Below, piece by piece: positions 35,155 through 44,585 of a stretch of 64,000 nucleotides of DNA. The notes under the pieces are model-generated. The model saw only the letters and a list, made by a program, of their open reading frames with translations, was not told the origin of the DNA and made no database searches. Source of the stretch: Roseovarius mucosus DSM 17069. GTDB taxonomy: Bacteria > Pseudomonadota > Alphaproteobacteria > Rhodobacterales > Rhodobacteraceae. The stretch covers positions 124,001-188,000 of the forward strand of contig NZ_KN293976.1 of the NCBI RefSeq assembly GCF_000768555.3, in the 5' to 3' direction. A program made the position numbers and the translations under genes. The first letter of the stretch is position 1. Every line of letters starts with the position of its first letter.

Positions 35155-35316
35155 ATCGACCTGCCCCAACGGCATCGCCAACTGCGCCGGGGCCAGCCGC
35201 ACCGCGCCTACTCCGCGCATGGGCGTGAGAAAGCGGCCCTTTTCCAGCACTCTGTAATAAAGGCAGAAGCCCTGCCCATCCCAATGCGGGAGCTTCAGCT
35301 TGTCACCCCGCTCCGG
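35155..35316 (-). mobile_element. IS66-family tnpB remnant
   Basis: The minus strand reads GDKLKLPHWDGQGFCLYYRV then LEKGRFLTPMRGVGAVRLAP and AQLAMPLGQVD, which matches the C-terminal part of IS66 TnpB (family pattern: DGQGFCLYY-x-LE-GRF...QLAMLLEGIDW). No other part of the element or its inverted repeats could be seen. It abuts the PhnE-like fragment, marking an old insertion and deletion. Confidence 0.7.
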
Positions 35317-35375
35317 ACTTGAGCCGTCCTCCTGTTTTGGATTTGCGTCTTGATAATGGTATGGTAGTCAACAGC

Positions 35376-35750
35376 ATGGTGAAGACGATGTTCGTAGTGC
35401 TTTTCAAGGCCGCGATGGTCTGGATGGTGGCGATCAGCCTCTTGGCGATAGGTTTTGCCCACCGCCCGATCCCAAATGCCGCGCAGATTGGTCAGGCGGT
35501 GTATTTGGCCGAATTCGGCCCGACTGCGGTTGATCTCTGCGCGGAGTCGGGCGACGAGGATAGTGGACTGGTCATGGGCGACTGCCCTGCCTGTCACTTG
35601 GCGGGGTCAATACTGCTTCTGGAACCCTTCCTGAGCTTCATCGACATTGAACTGCGCGCTACCGCAGCCATCCTTGTCCCGGCACATATGCATGGTCTTG
35701 GTCGGACCACCAACCCTGCAACACCGGTCCGTGCACCCCCTCTGGCTTGA
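35376..35750 (+). CDS. Small membrane/exported protein with CPAC motif (DUF2946-like)
   Basis: A 124-residue protein starting MVKTMFVVLFKAAMVWMVAI, a long hydrophobic segment that could be a signal anchor, followed by a soluble part with GDCPACHLAG and ending ATNPATP-like in TTNPATPVRAPPLA. DUF2946-type proteins have this layout and sit near metal transport genes; assignment is tentative. An earlier in-frame ATG at 35361 is possible. It is 73 bases upstream of the iron/cobalamin-type transporter and in the same direction, so a metal-related role is plausible. Confidence 0.55.
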   Translation: MVKTMFVVLFKAAMVWMVAISLLAIGFAHRPIPNAAQIGQAVYLAEFGPTAVDLCAESGDEDSGLVMGDCPACHLAGSILLLEPFLSFIDIELRATAAILVPAHMHGLGRTTNPATPVRAPPLA

Positions 35751-35823
35751 TCGCCAAAACTTTTCGCCGATCAAGTCAACTTGCTGCGCCTTTGATGCGC
35801 CAGCATTACCCGAGGGTAATAGT

Positions 35824-36921
35824 ATGAGATTCCTGTTCAAACTCCTTGGTCTTGGCGCGCTTGCCTTGACCACCGCCTTGCCCGCTTGGGCCGAAATCAC
35901 CCTGACCGACCTCAAGGGCCGAACGGTCACTTTGGCCGATACTCCTGATCGGATTCTGCTCGGCTTTTATTATGAAGACTTCATTGCGATCACAGGTCCG
36001 GGCGGCATCGACAAGGTCGTTGCGATCTCCCGCACGCCTTGGGCGGAATGGCGCCCCATGCAGTGGGAGGCTTATAAGGCAGTCTATCCGCAGATCGATG
36101 CACTTCCCGACGTCGGTGACACTGAAAGCAGCACTTTTAGCGTGGAAGCCGCCATCGCAGCCAAACCGGATGTCGCGATTTTGGCAGGTTGGCAGTTTGA
36201 TGCCCTTGGTGAGGGCATTGCACAGCTGGAGGCCGCAGGAATTCCTGTTGTCGTGGTGGATTATAACGCCCAGACACTGGAGGCGCATCTGGCCTCAACC
36301 AGAGTAATTGGCTCGCTGATGGGCACTGAAGATCGGGCCGAGGCCTTGGCCAGACACTACGAAAGCATGATCACCGATACGATCGCAAGGGTCACCGCCG
36401 CAGGCGGCGCGCCGAAGAAGGTCTATGTCGAACTGGCCAGAAAAGGCCCTGCCGAGGTTGGTAACTCCTATGGCAAAGGTATGTGGGCGGGCGTGATTGA
36501 TCTGGTCGGCGGGGCGAACATCGCGAAAGGTCGGATTGAAAACTGGGGTCCGCTGGCACCTGAATTCGTTCTGGCCGAGCAGCCCGAAGTCATCCTTCTT
36601 GCCGGGTCGGAATGGATGAACGCCCCCGAGGCTGTGCGGATAGGCTTCGGGGCTGATGCAGCCGCGGCGCAGCAAAGTATGGCAGCGTATTTGACACGTC
36701 CAGGCTGGGCAGAACTTCCGGCTGCGAAATCGGGCGAGGTTCATGCGATCTACCACGGCGGCGCAAGGTCCTTGTCGGACTTCGTCTTTGCCCGTTATCT
36801 GGGCAAGGTCTTGCACCCGGAAGCTTTCGTCGATGTGAGCCCGCAGGCCGAGCTTGCCGCCTATTATGCAAAATGGCTGCCCATCCCACTTGATGGGATC
36901 TTCGTGCAAAAACTGCAATGA
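35824..36921 (+). CDS. Iron/cobalamin-type ABC transporter substrate-binding protein
   Basis: A 365-residue periplasmic protein of the FecB/BtuF class. Signal peptide: MRFLFKLLGLGALALTTALP with cleavage near AWA-EI. The mature start ITLTDLKGRTVTLADTPDRI is typical, and two lobes are joined by a long helix. It should bind a ferric siderophore, haem or a corrinoid; the ligand cannot be read from sequence. The ATG at 35824 begins the signal peptide. The permease gene overlaps its stop by 4 bases. Confidence 0.88.
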   Translation: MRFLFKLLGLGALALTTALPAWAEITLTDLKGRTVTLADTPDRILLGFYYEDFIAITGPGGIDKVVAISRTPWAEWRPMQWEAYKAVYPQIDALPDVGDTESSTFSVEAAIAAKPDVAILAGWQFDALGEGIAQLEAAGIPVVVVDYNAQTLEAHLASTRVIGSLMGTEDRAEALARHYESMITDTIARVTAAGGAPKKVYVELARKGPAEVGNSYGKGMWAGVIDLVGGANIAKGRIENWGPLAPEFVLAEQPEVILLAGSEWMNAPEAVRIGFGADAAAAQQSMAAYLTRPGWAELPAAKSGEVHAIYHGGARSLSDFVFARYLGKVLHPEAFVDVSPQAELAAYYAKWLPIPLDGIFVQKLQ

Positions 36922-37973
36922 CGGATGCCGTAACGACCTCTGGCGGGCTTTATGCCCGCCAGATCAAGGCGCGCATGACGGCACTTCTCGGGGCTGCCAT
37001 ATTGCTTTGCGCCCTGCTTGCAGCCGACTTGGTCACGGGACCATCGGGCATGTCGCTGGCCGATCTGAACAAGGCCCTTTGGGCAGGCCCCGCAGGTGAA
37101 GATCGCGGCGCCGCTGCCATCCTGTGGCAAATACGCTTACCACAAAGCATCATGGCAGCGCTGGTCGGCGCTTCGCTTGGTCTGGCCGGATTGATGATGC
37201 AAACCATCCTGAACAATCCCCTTGCCAGCCCATTCACCCTTGGGTTTTCCGCTGCCGCCGGTTTCGGTGCAGCCCTTTCGATCCTGGTCGGCGGGCTGTT
37301 GGGGTTGCCGCAATGGCTGCAAACCCCGATTGCCGCATTTGTCATGACCCTTGCCGCCGCCATGCTGATTTACCTTGTTGCACGTGTCAAAGGAGCCGCA
37401 CCGGAGGTGTTGGTGTTGGCAGGCATTGCAGTCTTGTTCTTCTTTCAATCGCTGCAGTCGCTTGCGCAGTTCATGGCTTCGCCAGAGGTCTTGCAACAGA
37501 TTGTCTTCTGGCTGTTCGGCAGCCTGTTGAAGGCCAGTTGGACCTCGGTTCAAGTGTGCGGCACAATCTTGCTGGTGTGCCTGCCGCTGGTTCTGCGCGA
37601 TGCTTGGAACCTGACCTCGCTCCGTATGGGCGACGACAACGCTGCCAGCCTTGGGCTGGACGTCAACCGCTTTCGGAGACGGAGCTTTCTGTTGGTCGCT
37701 GCGCTGACCGCAGGGGCTGTCTGTTTCACCGGCACCATTGGTTTTGTCGGACTGATCGCCCCCCACATCGCGCGTGCGGTCGTCGGCGAAGATCACCGCT
37801 TTGCCTTGCCGACCGCCGCGCTAATGGGAGCGATCATCCTAGTTGCGGCGTCTGTTGTCGGCAAGCTGATCTCGCCCGGTGCGATCATTCCTGTAGGCAT
37901 CATCACCGCCATTGCAGGTGTTCCGATGTTGATGGCTGTGATCCTGACGCTCAAACCAGCGGGGACGAGATGA
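36918..37973 (+). CDS. Iron/cobalamin-type ABC transporter permease (FecCD/BtuC family)
   Basis: A 351-residue permease with about ten hydrophobic segments. The hallmark IRLPQSIMAALVGASLGLAG (about residues 73-92), the NNPLASPFTLGFSAAAGFG loop and the C-terminal FTGTIGFVGLIAPHIAR are all present. It forms a homodimeric channel with the ATPase downstream; its ATG overlaps the upstream stop (ATGA). Confidence 0.93.
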   Translation: MTDAVTTSGGLYARQIKARMTALLGAAILLCALLAADLVTGPSGMSLADLNKALWAGPAGEDRGAAAILWQIRLPQSIMAALVGASLGLAGLMMQTILNNPLASPFTLGFSAAAGFGAALSILVGGLLGLPQWLQTPIAAFVMTLAAAMLIYLVARVKGAAPEVLVLAGIAVLFFFQSLQSLAQFMASPEVLQQIVFWLFGSLLKASWTSVQVCGTILLVCLPLVLRDAWNLTSLRMGDDNAASLGLDVNRFRRRSFLLVAALTAGAVCFTGTIGFVGLIAPHIARAVVGEDHRFALPTAALMGAIILVAASVVGKLISPGAIIPVGIITAIAGVPMLMAVILTLKPAGTR

Positions 37974-38731
37974 CCCTAAGTGCCAACCTGCCTGCCGCAT
38001 TCAAGGGGCGCACCCAAATCCTGCATCCATTGCAAATTGAAGTCCCCGCAGGCCAAGTGCTCGGAGTGATCGGCCCGAACGGTGCTGGAAAATCCACTCT
38101 TCTGCGTAGTCTTGCCGGTATCGAGAAACTGCACGCGCATTGGAACGGTGTGACGCTACCCCGAGACCAGATCGGTTACATGCCGCAAGCCTTTCAGACG
38201 AACGTGCGTCTGTCGGTGTTGGAGGCCGTTCTTCTCGGCAAGCGCGAAGCCCTTGGCTGGCGCGTTGCCCCGGCAGATCTGGACGCGGCGGCAAGGGTAT
38301 TGTCAGAGCTTGGGTTGTCCCATCTGGAAGACCGTAACGTGGACCGGCTTTCCGGCGGCCAGCAACAAATGATCTGCGTGGCGCAACGTCTTCTCCGCGC
38401 ACCCCGTCTCTTGATTTTAGACGAGCCGACATCGGCGCTCGACCTGCACCACCAACTGGTGATCTTGCGGCATCTCAAGACCGATACACAGAACAGGCAA
38501 GCAGCCACCATCATGGCATTACATGACCTGACACTAGCGGGCCGGTTTTGTGATCAACTTCTGGTGCTGAAGAATGGCAAGGTTGTCGCTTTCGGCCCGA
38601 AACATGATGTCCTCTCGGAACAGCGCGTCGCCGAATGCTGGAACGTGTCGGTCGAGGTGATGCAAGCGCGGGACGGGTGTCCTGTGATCGTACCTCACGA
38701 ACATGGTTTGGCGGTAGGAAAGCGAACATGA
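37970..38731 (+). CDS. Iron/cobalamin-type ABC transporter ATP-binding protein
   Basis: A 253-residue FecE/BtuD-type ATPase with Walker A GPNGAGKSTLL, signature LSGGQQQMICVAQRL (Met-Ile-Cys rather than the usual Arg-Val-Leu), Walker [14 protein letters not shown] and H-loop ALHDLT. ATG 37970 overlaps the permease stop (ATGA). Directly downstream the sequence turns into IS3 debris, so any further genes of the operon may have been lost. Confidence 0.92.
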   Translation: MTLSANLPAAFKGRTQILHPLQIEVPAGQVLGVIGPNGAGKSTLLRSLAGIEKLHAHWNGVTLPRDQIGYMPQAFQTNVRLSVLEAVLLGKREALGWRVAPADLDAAARVLSELGLSHLEDRNVDRLSGGQQQMICVAQRLLRAPRLLILDEPTSALDLHHQLVILRHLKTDTQNRQAATIMALHDLTLAGRFCDQLLVLKNGKVVAFGPKHDVLSEQRVAECWNVSVEVMQARDGCPVIVPHEHGLAVGKRT

Positions 38732-38838
38732 CGAACGTCAACTCTGGGCAACCCCAGAGTAATACAGGACGACGTCGCAATCGCTTGGTTTGATGAGTTC
38801 CTCTCTGTCCGTTGGACAGTATCTGGGGGTGACTCAAG

Positions 38839-39245
38839 CTACTCTTTGCACCTTCTGGCGAGGTTGCGGCGCATTTTTCTAAGCCAGTAGACCACTTCAA
38901 GTGGCCTGCCACCAAGGGCTGAGTGTGGCCGTTGGAGGGTATAGAAAGCCATCCGTTTTGTGATGCGTACCTTTGTTTTCAACCCGGCCTCCTAGGCGTG
39001 CAGGTAGACGCATTCGCATTTCAGGGTCCGTCAGAGCCGCTCGATGAAGATGTTTTCGAAGAACCCGCCGGTCCCATCCATCGAGATGCGAACACTGGAT
39101 CGGTACAGCCTGTCTGTACAGGCGAAGGACGTGAACTGGCTGCCCCATCCGTATTCATGTTCTCAGCCGGACCACTGGCCTTTTGTATTGCCTCGTTCTG
39201 CACTCCGACACAGATTTCGACCTCCAGCGTGTTCGATTCCCGCGA
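38839..39245 (-). mobile_element. IS3-family transposase (OrfB) remnant
   Basis: The minus strand encodes the C-terminal half of an IS3-type integrase-core transposase in decayed form: TLEVEICVGVQNEAIQKASG and ENMNTD in one frame, then (after a shift near 39150) WGSQFTSFACTDRLYRSS, VRISMDGTGGFFENIFIERL-stop, CECVYLHA-stop and QRPHSALGGRPLEVVYW. Two tryptophan codons have become stops. The bases on either side (38732-38838 and 39246-39335) hold no gene I can support. Confidence 0.75.
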
Positions 39246-39335
39246 CATTGCCCCGCACTTTGCGGCACTCTCTTATGCGACATCAACTCGCCTGTAGATG
39301 CGCCGGAAATATCCGGCCCAGAAGCTGCTCTGGCT

Positions 39336-40226
39336 TTATGTCCCAAAAACGCTTTTTCGCAGGCCACAAAGTTGCATGGAGACTGAGTCGGTTGGTCGAG
39401 CAAAGAGCGATATGCGCAGGGGCAAGGTTTCAGTATCCCCATTACACACGAGCAAGGCACCGCTTTGGACTTCGCTATAGACAAGGCTCATCGGTAACCA
39501 AGCCAGAGCAAAACCCATCAAGACTATTTCCTTGATGCCGACGGTAAAGGCGCTCTCGGCAAAGATTGCACCCGTATGGCTGGAATAGGAGGTGCTTGCC
39601 CCGGCGAGCATTTCGGCGAAAAAGGTCCCGGGGGGATAGCGGATCATCGGTGTATCTGGCGGAGCGACCCCCTTGGGGCTTAAGGCAAAGCGCAGTGGTC
39701 CGCCAACCACTGGGACAAGCCTGTCCCGGCCCCAAGTCGCACGGACAATACTGTCATCGAAGGGCATCGGAGCACCGCCATCGCGCTCATAGCACATCAG
39801 CAGCGAGGCCTCGCCGCTCAGGAACAACGAGATGCAATCATTATGGTTCGCGGCTCTGAGGCGAAAATCGACACCTTGGTGCTCTGCGCGCGCACCGGCT
39901 GCGAAATCGGGAAAGATCGAAACGATCAGTGAATGCTGTGCCGCGACCGTCACGGTAGATCTGCCGGGTTCATATCCGGCGATGCGCTGGCGAAATGCCT
40001 GAATGTGGCCCGCCAAGGCCTGAAGCTCGGTTGTGTTTTCGGACAGGGCCGGTTCGATGTCCACGCGATTGGCGGCACGCTTGACGATCGGACGACCCAG
40101 CCAGTGTTCGAAGCTTTGAATACGTCGTGAAAAGGCCGGTTGCGTGATGTTCCGGCGCTGTGCGGCACGGCTCATATTGCCTTCTTCCAGAAGCACAAGA
40201 ACGTCGTCGAAGATGCTTAGGTCCAT
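39336..40226 (-). CDS. LysR-family transcriptional regulator
   Basis: A 296-residue regulator: N-terminal LysR HTH (VLVLLEEGNMSRAAQRRNIT, then QPAFSRRIQSFEHWLG) and a C-terminal periplasmic-binding-like effector domain. ATG 40226 follows GGAGAG. It is divergent from the cuyA-like gene with 106 bases between starts, so it very probably controls that gene, matching the cuyR-cuyA layout described for cysteate degraders. The 3' end borders IS3 debris. Confidence 0.88.
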   Translation of the reverse strand: MDLSIFDDVLVLLEEGNMSRAAQRRNITQPAFSRRIQSFEHWLGRPIVKRAANRVDIEPALSENTTELQALAGHIQAFRQRIAGYEPGRSTVTVAAQHSLIVSIFPDFAAGARAEHQGVDFRLRAANHNDCISLFLSGEASLLMCYERDGGAPMPFDDSIVRATWGRDRLVPVVGGPLRFALSPKGVAPPDTPMIRYPPGTFFAEMLAGASTSYSSHTGAIFAESAFTVGIKEIVLMGFALAWLPMSLVYSEVQSGALLVCNGDTETLPLRISLFARPTDSVSMQLCGLRKSVFGT

Positions 40227-40242
40227 TAACTCTCCTTTACCC

Positions 40243-40255
40243 ATACCCTTAGTAT
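40243..40255. promoter_or_regulatory. Candidate LysR operator (ATAC-N5-GTAT)
   Basis: A 13-bp dyad, ATACCCTTAGTAT, lies 16 bases upstream of the LysR gene start and inside the divergent promoter region with the cuyA-like gene. It contains a T-N9-A core like LysR boxes. A second weaker dyad, CTTAG...CTAAG, overlaps it. Confidence 0.35.
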
Positions 40256-40332
40256 GAGCACCCTAAGAGAATAGCATTTTCCAATGGTATTAAAGGGAGT
40301 TTAGCCTTGGCTTTACATTGGGTGAGGGATTT

Positions 40333-41433
40333 ATGGACAAAGAAGGCGTTTCGGCGACGGTTCAGCGAAGCCAGCAGCGCGTTTGGCCTTCTGTCGCGCG
40401 CAGAAAGGACCTGGCAAGCGCGCTTGCGGCCTTTCCCAGAGTGCGTCTTGGGCATTTCCCGACACCACTAGAACCCATGGACCGTCTGACCGAGCATCTG
40501 GGCGGACCCCGCTTTTGGGTAAAGCGCGATGATTGCACAGGCTTGTCCTCAGGCGGCAACAAGACCCGCAAGCTCGAGTTCCTGATGGCAGACGCATTGG
40601 GAGAGGGTGCGGATACGATCATTACCCAAGGCACCACCCAATCCAATCACGCCCGCCAGACAGCAGCTGCGGCGGCACGACTGGGCATGGCCTGCCATAT
40701 CCTACTCGAAGATCCGACCGGCTATGCCGACCCAGAATACACGCTGAACGGAAATGTGTTTCTTGACCGGCTTCATGGCGCAACAGTGGCCATGCGGAGG
40801 AGCGGCGCCGACATGGCGTCAGAGATGGAGCTTCTGGCGGTAGAACTTCGCGCCGCCGGCCGGAAGCCTTATGTCATTCCGGGAGGAGGCTCGAACAGCA
40901 CCGGTGCTCTTGGTTACGTGAATTGCGCCTTGGAACTTTGCGAACAGTCCGCGACCATGGGGTTGAAGATCGATGCATTGATCCATGCCACGGGCAGCGC
41001 TGGCACCCAAGCGGGCTTGGTGGCCGGCCTTGCGGCGCTGGAAAGTGACATCCAGCTTCTCGGAATTGGCGTTCGGGCCCCTCAGGACAAGCAGGAAAGC
41101 ATGGTCTTTGAGCTTGCGAAACGCACCGGTGCGCGCATCGGCTATGGAGAGGCCATCCGTCGTGAAGATGTAAGGGCCAACTGCGATTACGTGGGTGCGG
41201 GATATGGTATTCCCACGCAAGGCATGGTCGAAAGCGTCAGGCTTTTAGCAGAGCTTGAAGGTCTGCTGTTCGATCCGGTCTATTCCGGCAAAGGGCTTGA
41301 CGGTCTGATTGATCTGACCCGAAGGGGCGCCTTTGGCGACATGCATAATGTCGTATTTCTGCATACCGGCGGATCTGACGCGCTCTTGGGATACCCCGAG
41401 GCGTTTGATCTACCGGGCCACCAGATAAACTAA
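40333..41433 (+). CDS. cuyA: Cysteate sulfo-lyase / D-cysteine desulfhydrase homologue
   Basis: A 366-residue fold-type II PLP enzyme. It matches the CuyA/DcyD/ACC-deaminase group: [14 protein letters not shown], the PLP-lysine motif [35 protein letters not shown] and the C-terminal [16 protein letters not shown]. CuyA splits L-cysteate to pyruvate, ammonia and sulfite; DcyD acts on D-cysteine, and the two cannot be fully separated by eye. The divergent LysR gene and the other sulfonate genes in the window favour CuyA. The product is about 20 residues longer at the N-terminus than usual. An amino-acid ABC transporter follows. Confidence 0.72.
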   Translation: MDKEGVSATVQRSQQRVWPSVARRKDLASALAAFPRVRLGHFPTPLEPMDRLTEHLGGPRFWVKRDDCTGLSSGGNKTRKLEFLMADALGEGADTIITQGTTQSNHARQTAAAAARLGMACHILLEDPTGYADPEYTLNGNVFLDRLHGATVAMRRSGADMASEMELLAVELRAAGRKPYVIPGGGSNSTGALGYVNCALELCEQSATMGLKIDALIHATGSAGTQAGLVAGLAALESDIQLLGIGVRAPQDKQESMVFELAKRTGARIGYGEAIRREDVRANCDYVGAGYGIPTQGMVESVRLLAELEGLLFDPVYSGKGLDGLIDLTRRGAFGDMHNVVFLHTGGSDALLGYPEAFDLPGHQIN

Positions 41434-41462
41434 CCATCAACGAAAAGAGGGAGAACTTGACC

Positions 41463-42338
41463 ATGGACTTTAAACTTGCCCGCCGCCTGCTTGCTGTCGC
41501 GGCTTTGACAACAGGGCTGGCACCTGCCGCTATCTGGGCCCAAGACCTGACGGGAACGCTCGCCAAGATCAATGACAGCGGGGAAATCGTGATCGGCCAC
41601 CGCGAAAGCTCGGTACCGTTTTCTTATCTGAATGATCAACAGCAGCCCGAGGGCTATTCCATCGACCTCTGCATGAAGGTGGTCGAGGAAGTGGAAAAGA
41701 CGCTCGGCAAGGACATCGAAGTCCGCTATGTGCCCGTCAACCCCAAGACCCGTATCGCGCTGATGGCAAACGGCACAATTGATCTGGAATGTGGATCCAC
41801 AACCAACAATTTGACGCGCCAGCAGCAGGTTGAATATTTGCCCGTGACCTTCGTAACCGGGACCAAGATCCTGACCCGAAAAGGTTCAGGCATCACGTCG
41901 GTTGCCGATCTCGACGGTAAAGCAATCGCGCTTGCACAGGGCACAACCAACGAGCGCGCTGTCAAAGCGGCGGTAGAGGCCCTGGGGCTAGAGGTGAAGA
42001 TCCTGCCGGTACGCGACCATGCCGAAGGCATGCTCTCGCTTGAGACTGACCGCGTTGATGCCTACTCCACAGACCACATTCTGCTGTTCGGTTTGATTGC
42101 CAAGTCCAAGACACCGGATGAATTTGCCGTTGTCGGTGATTTTTTGTCCTTCGACCCCTACGCGCTGATGGTCCGTCGTGACGACAGTGCCTTTGAACTT
42201 GTGGGCAAGACCGCGCTTGCCAACGTGTTCCGCTCGGGCGAGATCAACGAGATCTATTCAAAGTGGTTCGACCCGATGGGCGTGCCTGCCGACCCGCTCC
42301 TGCAGGCCGCATTCCAGCTTGGAGCCCTGCCTGAGTAA
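41463..42338 (+). CDS. Polar amino-acid ABC transporter substrate-binding protein (GltI-like)
   Basis: A 291-residue periplasmic SBP_bac_3 protein. After a signal peptide (LARRLLAVAALTTGLAPAAI, cleavage near WAQ) the mature part opens TGTLAKINDSGEIVIGHRES, as in glutamate/aspartate binding protein GltI. The ligand is likely an acidic amino acid or analogue; cysteate is an attractive guess because cuyA lies 29 bases upstream. ATG 41463 was chosen; a TTG two codons earlier is possible. A GC-rich hairpin separates it from the permease gene. Confidence 0.9.
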   Translation: MDFKLARRLLAVAALTTGLAPAAIWAQDLTGTLAKINDSGEIVIGHRESSVPFSYLNDQQQPEGYSIDLCMKVVEEVEKTLGKDIEVRYVPVNPKTRIALMANGTIDLECGSTTNNLTRQQQVEYLPVTFVTGTKILTRKGSGITSVADLDGKAIALAQGTTNERAVKAAVEALGLEVKILPVRDHAEGMLSLETDRVDAYSTDHILLFGLIAKSKTPDEFAVVGDFLSFDPYALMVRRDDSAFELVGKTALANVFRSGEINEIYSKWFDPMGVPADPLLQAAFQLGALPE

Positions 42339-42345
42339 AGGATCT

Positions 42346-42373
42346 GCGGCCCGCTCGTGACCGGGCGGGCCGC
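42346..42373 (+). terminator. Intercistronic hairpin between binding-protein and permease genes
   Basis: GCGGCCCGC (42346-42354) pairs perfectly with GCGGGCCGC (42365-42373). It lacks a T tract. Such hairpins often stabilise the binding-protein mRNA or attenuate the downstream permease genes, giving the usual excess of binding protein. Confidence 0.5.
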
Positions 42374-42396
42374 GCAATTTCGGGGGACCGGCCAAG

Positions 42397-43116
42397 ATGA
42401 ATTATAACTGGAACTGGAGCGTTCTTTGGGAACCGGAATATTTCGGCTGGCTCCTGAGTGGCCTTGGCTGGACCGTGTCGGTAGCACTCTGCGCTTGGGT
42501 GATCGCTTTGGTCGTGGGATCGCTGGTGGGCGTGGGCCGAACCCTGCCCAACAAAGTGGTCAGCACACTCTGCACCGCCTATGTCGAACTGTTCCGAAAC
42601 GTGCCGCTGCTGGTGCAAATGTTCATCTGGTATTTCGCCGTCCCCGAGATGTTGCCCGAGGATGCCGGGCGCTGGATGAAGCGCGAGATGCCGCAACCCG
42701 AGTTTGTCACGGCAGTTGTGGCCTTGGGCCTCTATACCGCAAGCCGCGTGGCAGAACAGGTGCGTGCCGGGATTGAGGCGGTGCCATCTGGTCTCAAATC
42801 AGCGGCTACCGCACAGGGTATGGGCGTGGCACAGGTCTACCGATACGTTCTTTTGCCGATTTCTTTCCGCCTGATCGTGCCGCCAATGACATCGGAATTT
42901 CTGACTGTCTTCAAGAACTCGTCGCTCGCGCTTACCATCGGGCTGCTTGAATTGACGGCGCAGAGCCAGCAGATCGCGGAATACACATTCCAGAGTTTCG
43001 AAGCTTATACGGCCGCCACCGTCATCTACGTGTTCATCGCCCTCTGCGCCACAATCGTCATGACCGTCCTCGAACGCTACACGCGCATTCCGGGCTACGT
43101 TGGCAAGGGGAACTGA
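42397..43116 (+). CDS. Amino-acid ABC transporter permease (GltJ-like)
   Basis: A 239-residue His/Glu/Gln/Arg/opine-family permease beginning MNYNWNWSVLWEPEYFGWLL, with the EAA loop GLKSAATAQGMGVAQVYRYV and about five membrane spans. It forms a heterodimeric pore with the next gene product; the two start-stop regions are one base apart. Confidence 0.93.
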   Translation: MNYNWNWSVLWEPEYFGWLLSGLGWTVSVALCAWVIALVVGSLVGVGRTLPNKVVSTLCTAYVELFRNVPLLVQMFIWYFAVPEMLPEDAGRWMKREMPQPEFVTAVVALGLYTASRVAEQVRAGIEAVPSGLKSAATAQGMGVAQVYRYVLLPISFRLIVPPMTSEFLTVFKNSSLALTIGLLELTAQSQQIAEYTFQSFEAYTAATVIYVFIALCATIVMTVLERYTRIPGYVGKGN

Positions 43117-43117
43117 G

Positions 43118-43774
43118 ATGGGCGATTTTGATTTTGGCGTCATCCTGAACAACCTGCCGTTCCTCTGGCAGGGTTTGCAACTCAGCTTATGGCTCACCTT
43201 TCTTGCGGTGTTGGGCGGTATCGCTTTAGGCACGTTGCTCGCGCTGGCGCGGCTCTCGGGGATCAGACCGCTGGCGATATTCGCTGCGGCCTATGTGAAC
43301 CTGATCCGGTCCGTGCCCTTGATCCTCGTGATTTTCTGGTTCTACTTCCTTGTACCTCTGGCAGTCGGTCGGCCGATCGGCGGCTTCTATTCAGCGCTTA
43401 TCGCCTTTGTCATGTTCGAGGCCGCCTATTATTCAGAGATCATGCGGGCCGGCATTCAGAGCGTTAGGACGGGTCAGGTGCACGCAGGTCAGGCCACAGG
43501 CCTAGGCTACTGGCAGATTCAGCGCTATATCGTGCTGCCGCAGGCATTCCGAAACATGATCCCAATCCTTGTAACACAAGGAATCATCCTGTTTCAGGAT
43601 ACCTCATTGGTCTTTGTCGTATCGCTGCGCGACCTGATGACCGCCTCTTCCATCGTGGCCCGGACCGAGGGCCGCCTCGTTGAAATGTATCTCTTTGCCG
43701 CGCTCGTTTACTTCGTGATCTGTTTTTCAGGTTCGCTGTTCGTGCGTCGGCTTCAAGCGCGGATGACGACATGA
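43118..43774 (+). CDS. Amino-acid ABC transporter permease (GltK-like)
   Basis: A 218-residue permease of the same family, [20 protein letters not shown] at the N-terminus and EAA loop [23 protein letters not shown] 43118 lies one base after the previous stop; the ATPase gene overlaps its stop by 4 bases. Confidence 0.92.
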   Translation: MGDFDFGVILNNLPFLWQGLQLSLWLTFLAVLGGIALGTLLALARLSGIRPLAIFAAAYVNLIRSVPLILVIFWFYFLVPLAVGRPIGGFYSALIAFVMFEAAYYSEIMRAGIQSVRTGQVHAGQATGLGYWQIQRYIVLPQAFRNMIPILVTQGIILFQDTSLVFVVSLRDLMTASSIVARTEGRLVEMYLFAALVYFVICFSGSLFVRRLQARMTT

Positions 43775-44502
43775 TCGAAATGAAGAATGTGAGCAAGTGG
43801 TACGGGGACTTTAAGGTTCTCACCGATTGCACGACAAGAGTTGCAAAGGGCGAGGTCGTGGTGGTCTGCGGACCCTCTGGCTCGGGAAAATCCACCCTTA
43901 TCAAATGTGTAAACGGGCTTGAGCCAGTTCAGGAGGGGCGGATCGTCGTGGATGGTGCCGAAGTGACAGGCAGCGGCACAAAACTGACCAAGCTGCGCGC
44001 CAAGATCGGCATGGTGTTTCAGCATTTCGAACTTTATCCCCACATGAGCGTGCGCGATAATCTATGCCTTGCGCAGGAAAAGGTGTTGGGACGGACGCGC
44101 AAGGAGGCGGAGGAGAGATCCGAGACGCTCTTGACACGCGTGGGAATGATTGACCACGTCGCCAAATATCCCGGTCAGTTGTCGGGCGGTCAGCAGCAGC
44201 GCGTCGCCATTGCACGGGCTCTTGCCATGGATCCGATTGCGATGCTCTTTGATGAACCGACTTCAGCGCTTGATCCCGAGATGATCAAGGAAGTTCTGGA
44301 CGTTATGGTGGGACTGGCCCGTGACGACGGCATGACCATGATGGTGGTCACTCATGAGATGGGCTTTGCGCGCAAGGTCGCAGACCGTGTCGTATTCATG
44401 GATGCGGGGGCCATCGTCGAGGATCGTCCAACGCAAGAGTTCTTCGATGAGCCGGAAAGTGAGCGTGCCAAGGATTTTCTCTCAAAGATTCTGCAACATT
44501 GA
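43771..44502 (+). CDS. Amino-acid ABC transporter ATP-binding protein (GltL-like)
   Basis: A 243-residue ATPase beginning [20 protein letters not shown] with Walker [12 protein letters not shown], signature [15 protein letters not shown], Walker [15 protein letters not shown] and H-loop VTHEMGFA, all standard for polar amino-acid importers. It ends the cuyA transporter cluster; transposase debris starts less than 100 bases later. Confidence 0.94.
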   Translation: MIEMKNVSKWYGDFKVLTDCTTRVAKGEVVVVCGPSGSGKSTLIKCVNGLEPVQEGRIVVDGAEVTGSGTKLTKLRAKIGMVFQHFELYPHMSVRDNLCLAQEKVLGRTRKEAEERSETLLTRVGMIDHVAKYPGQLSGGQQQRVAIARALAMDPIAMLFDEPTSALDPEMIKEVLDVMVGLARDDGMTMMVVTHEMGFARKVADRVVFMDAGAIVEDRPTQEFFDEPESERAKDFLSKILQH

Positions 44503-44585
44503 GAACGCGGCGATACCGCCTTTCCGTATCCGACCTCGGAAGAGAGCAAAGGAGCGGGGGAATGTGTCGACGACTGTCAGGATGC

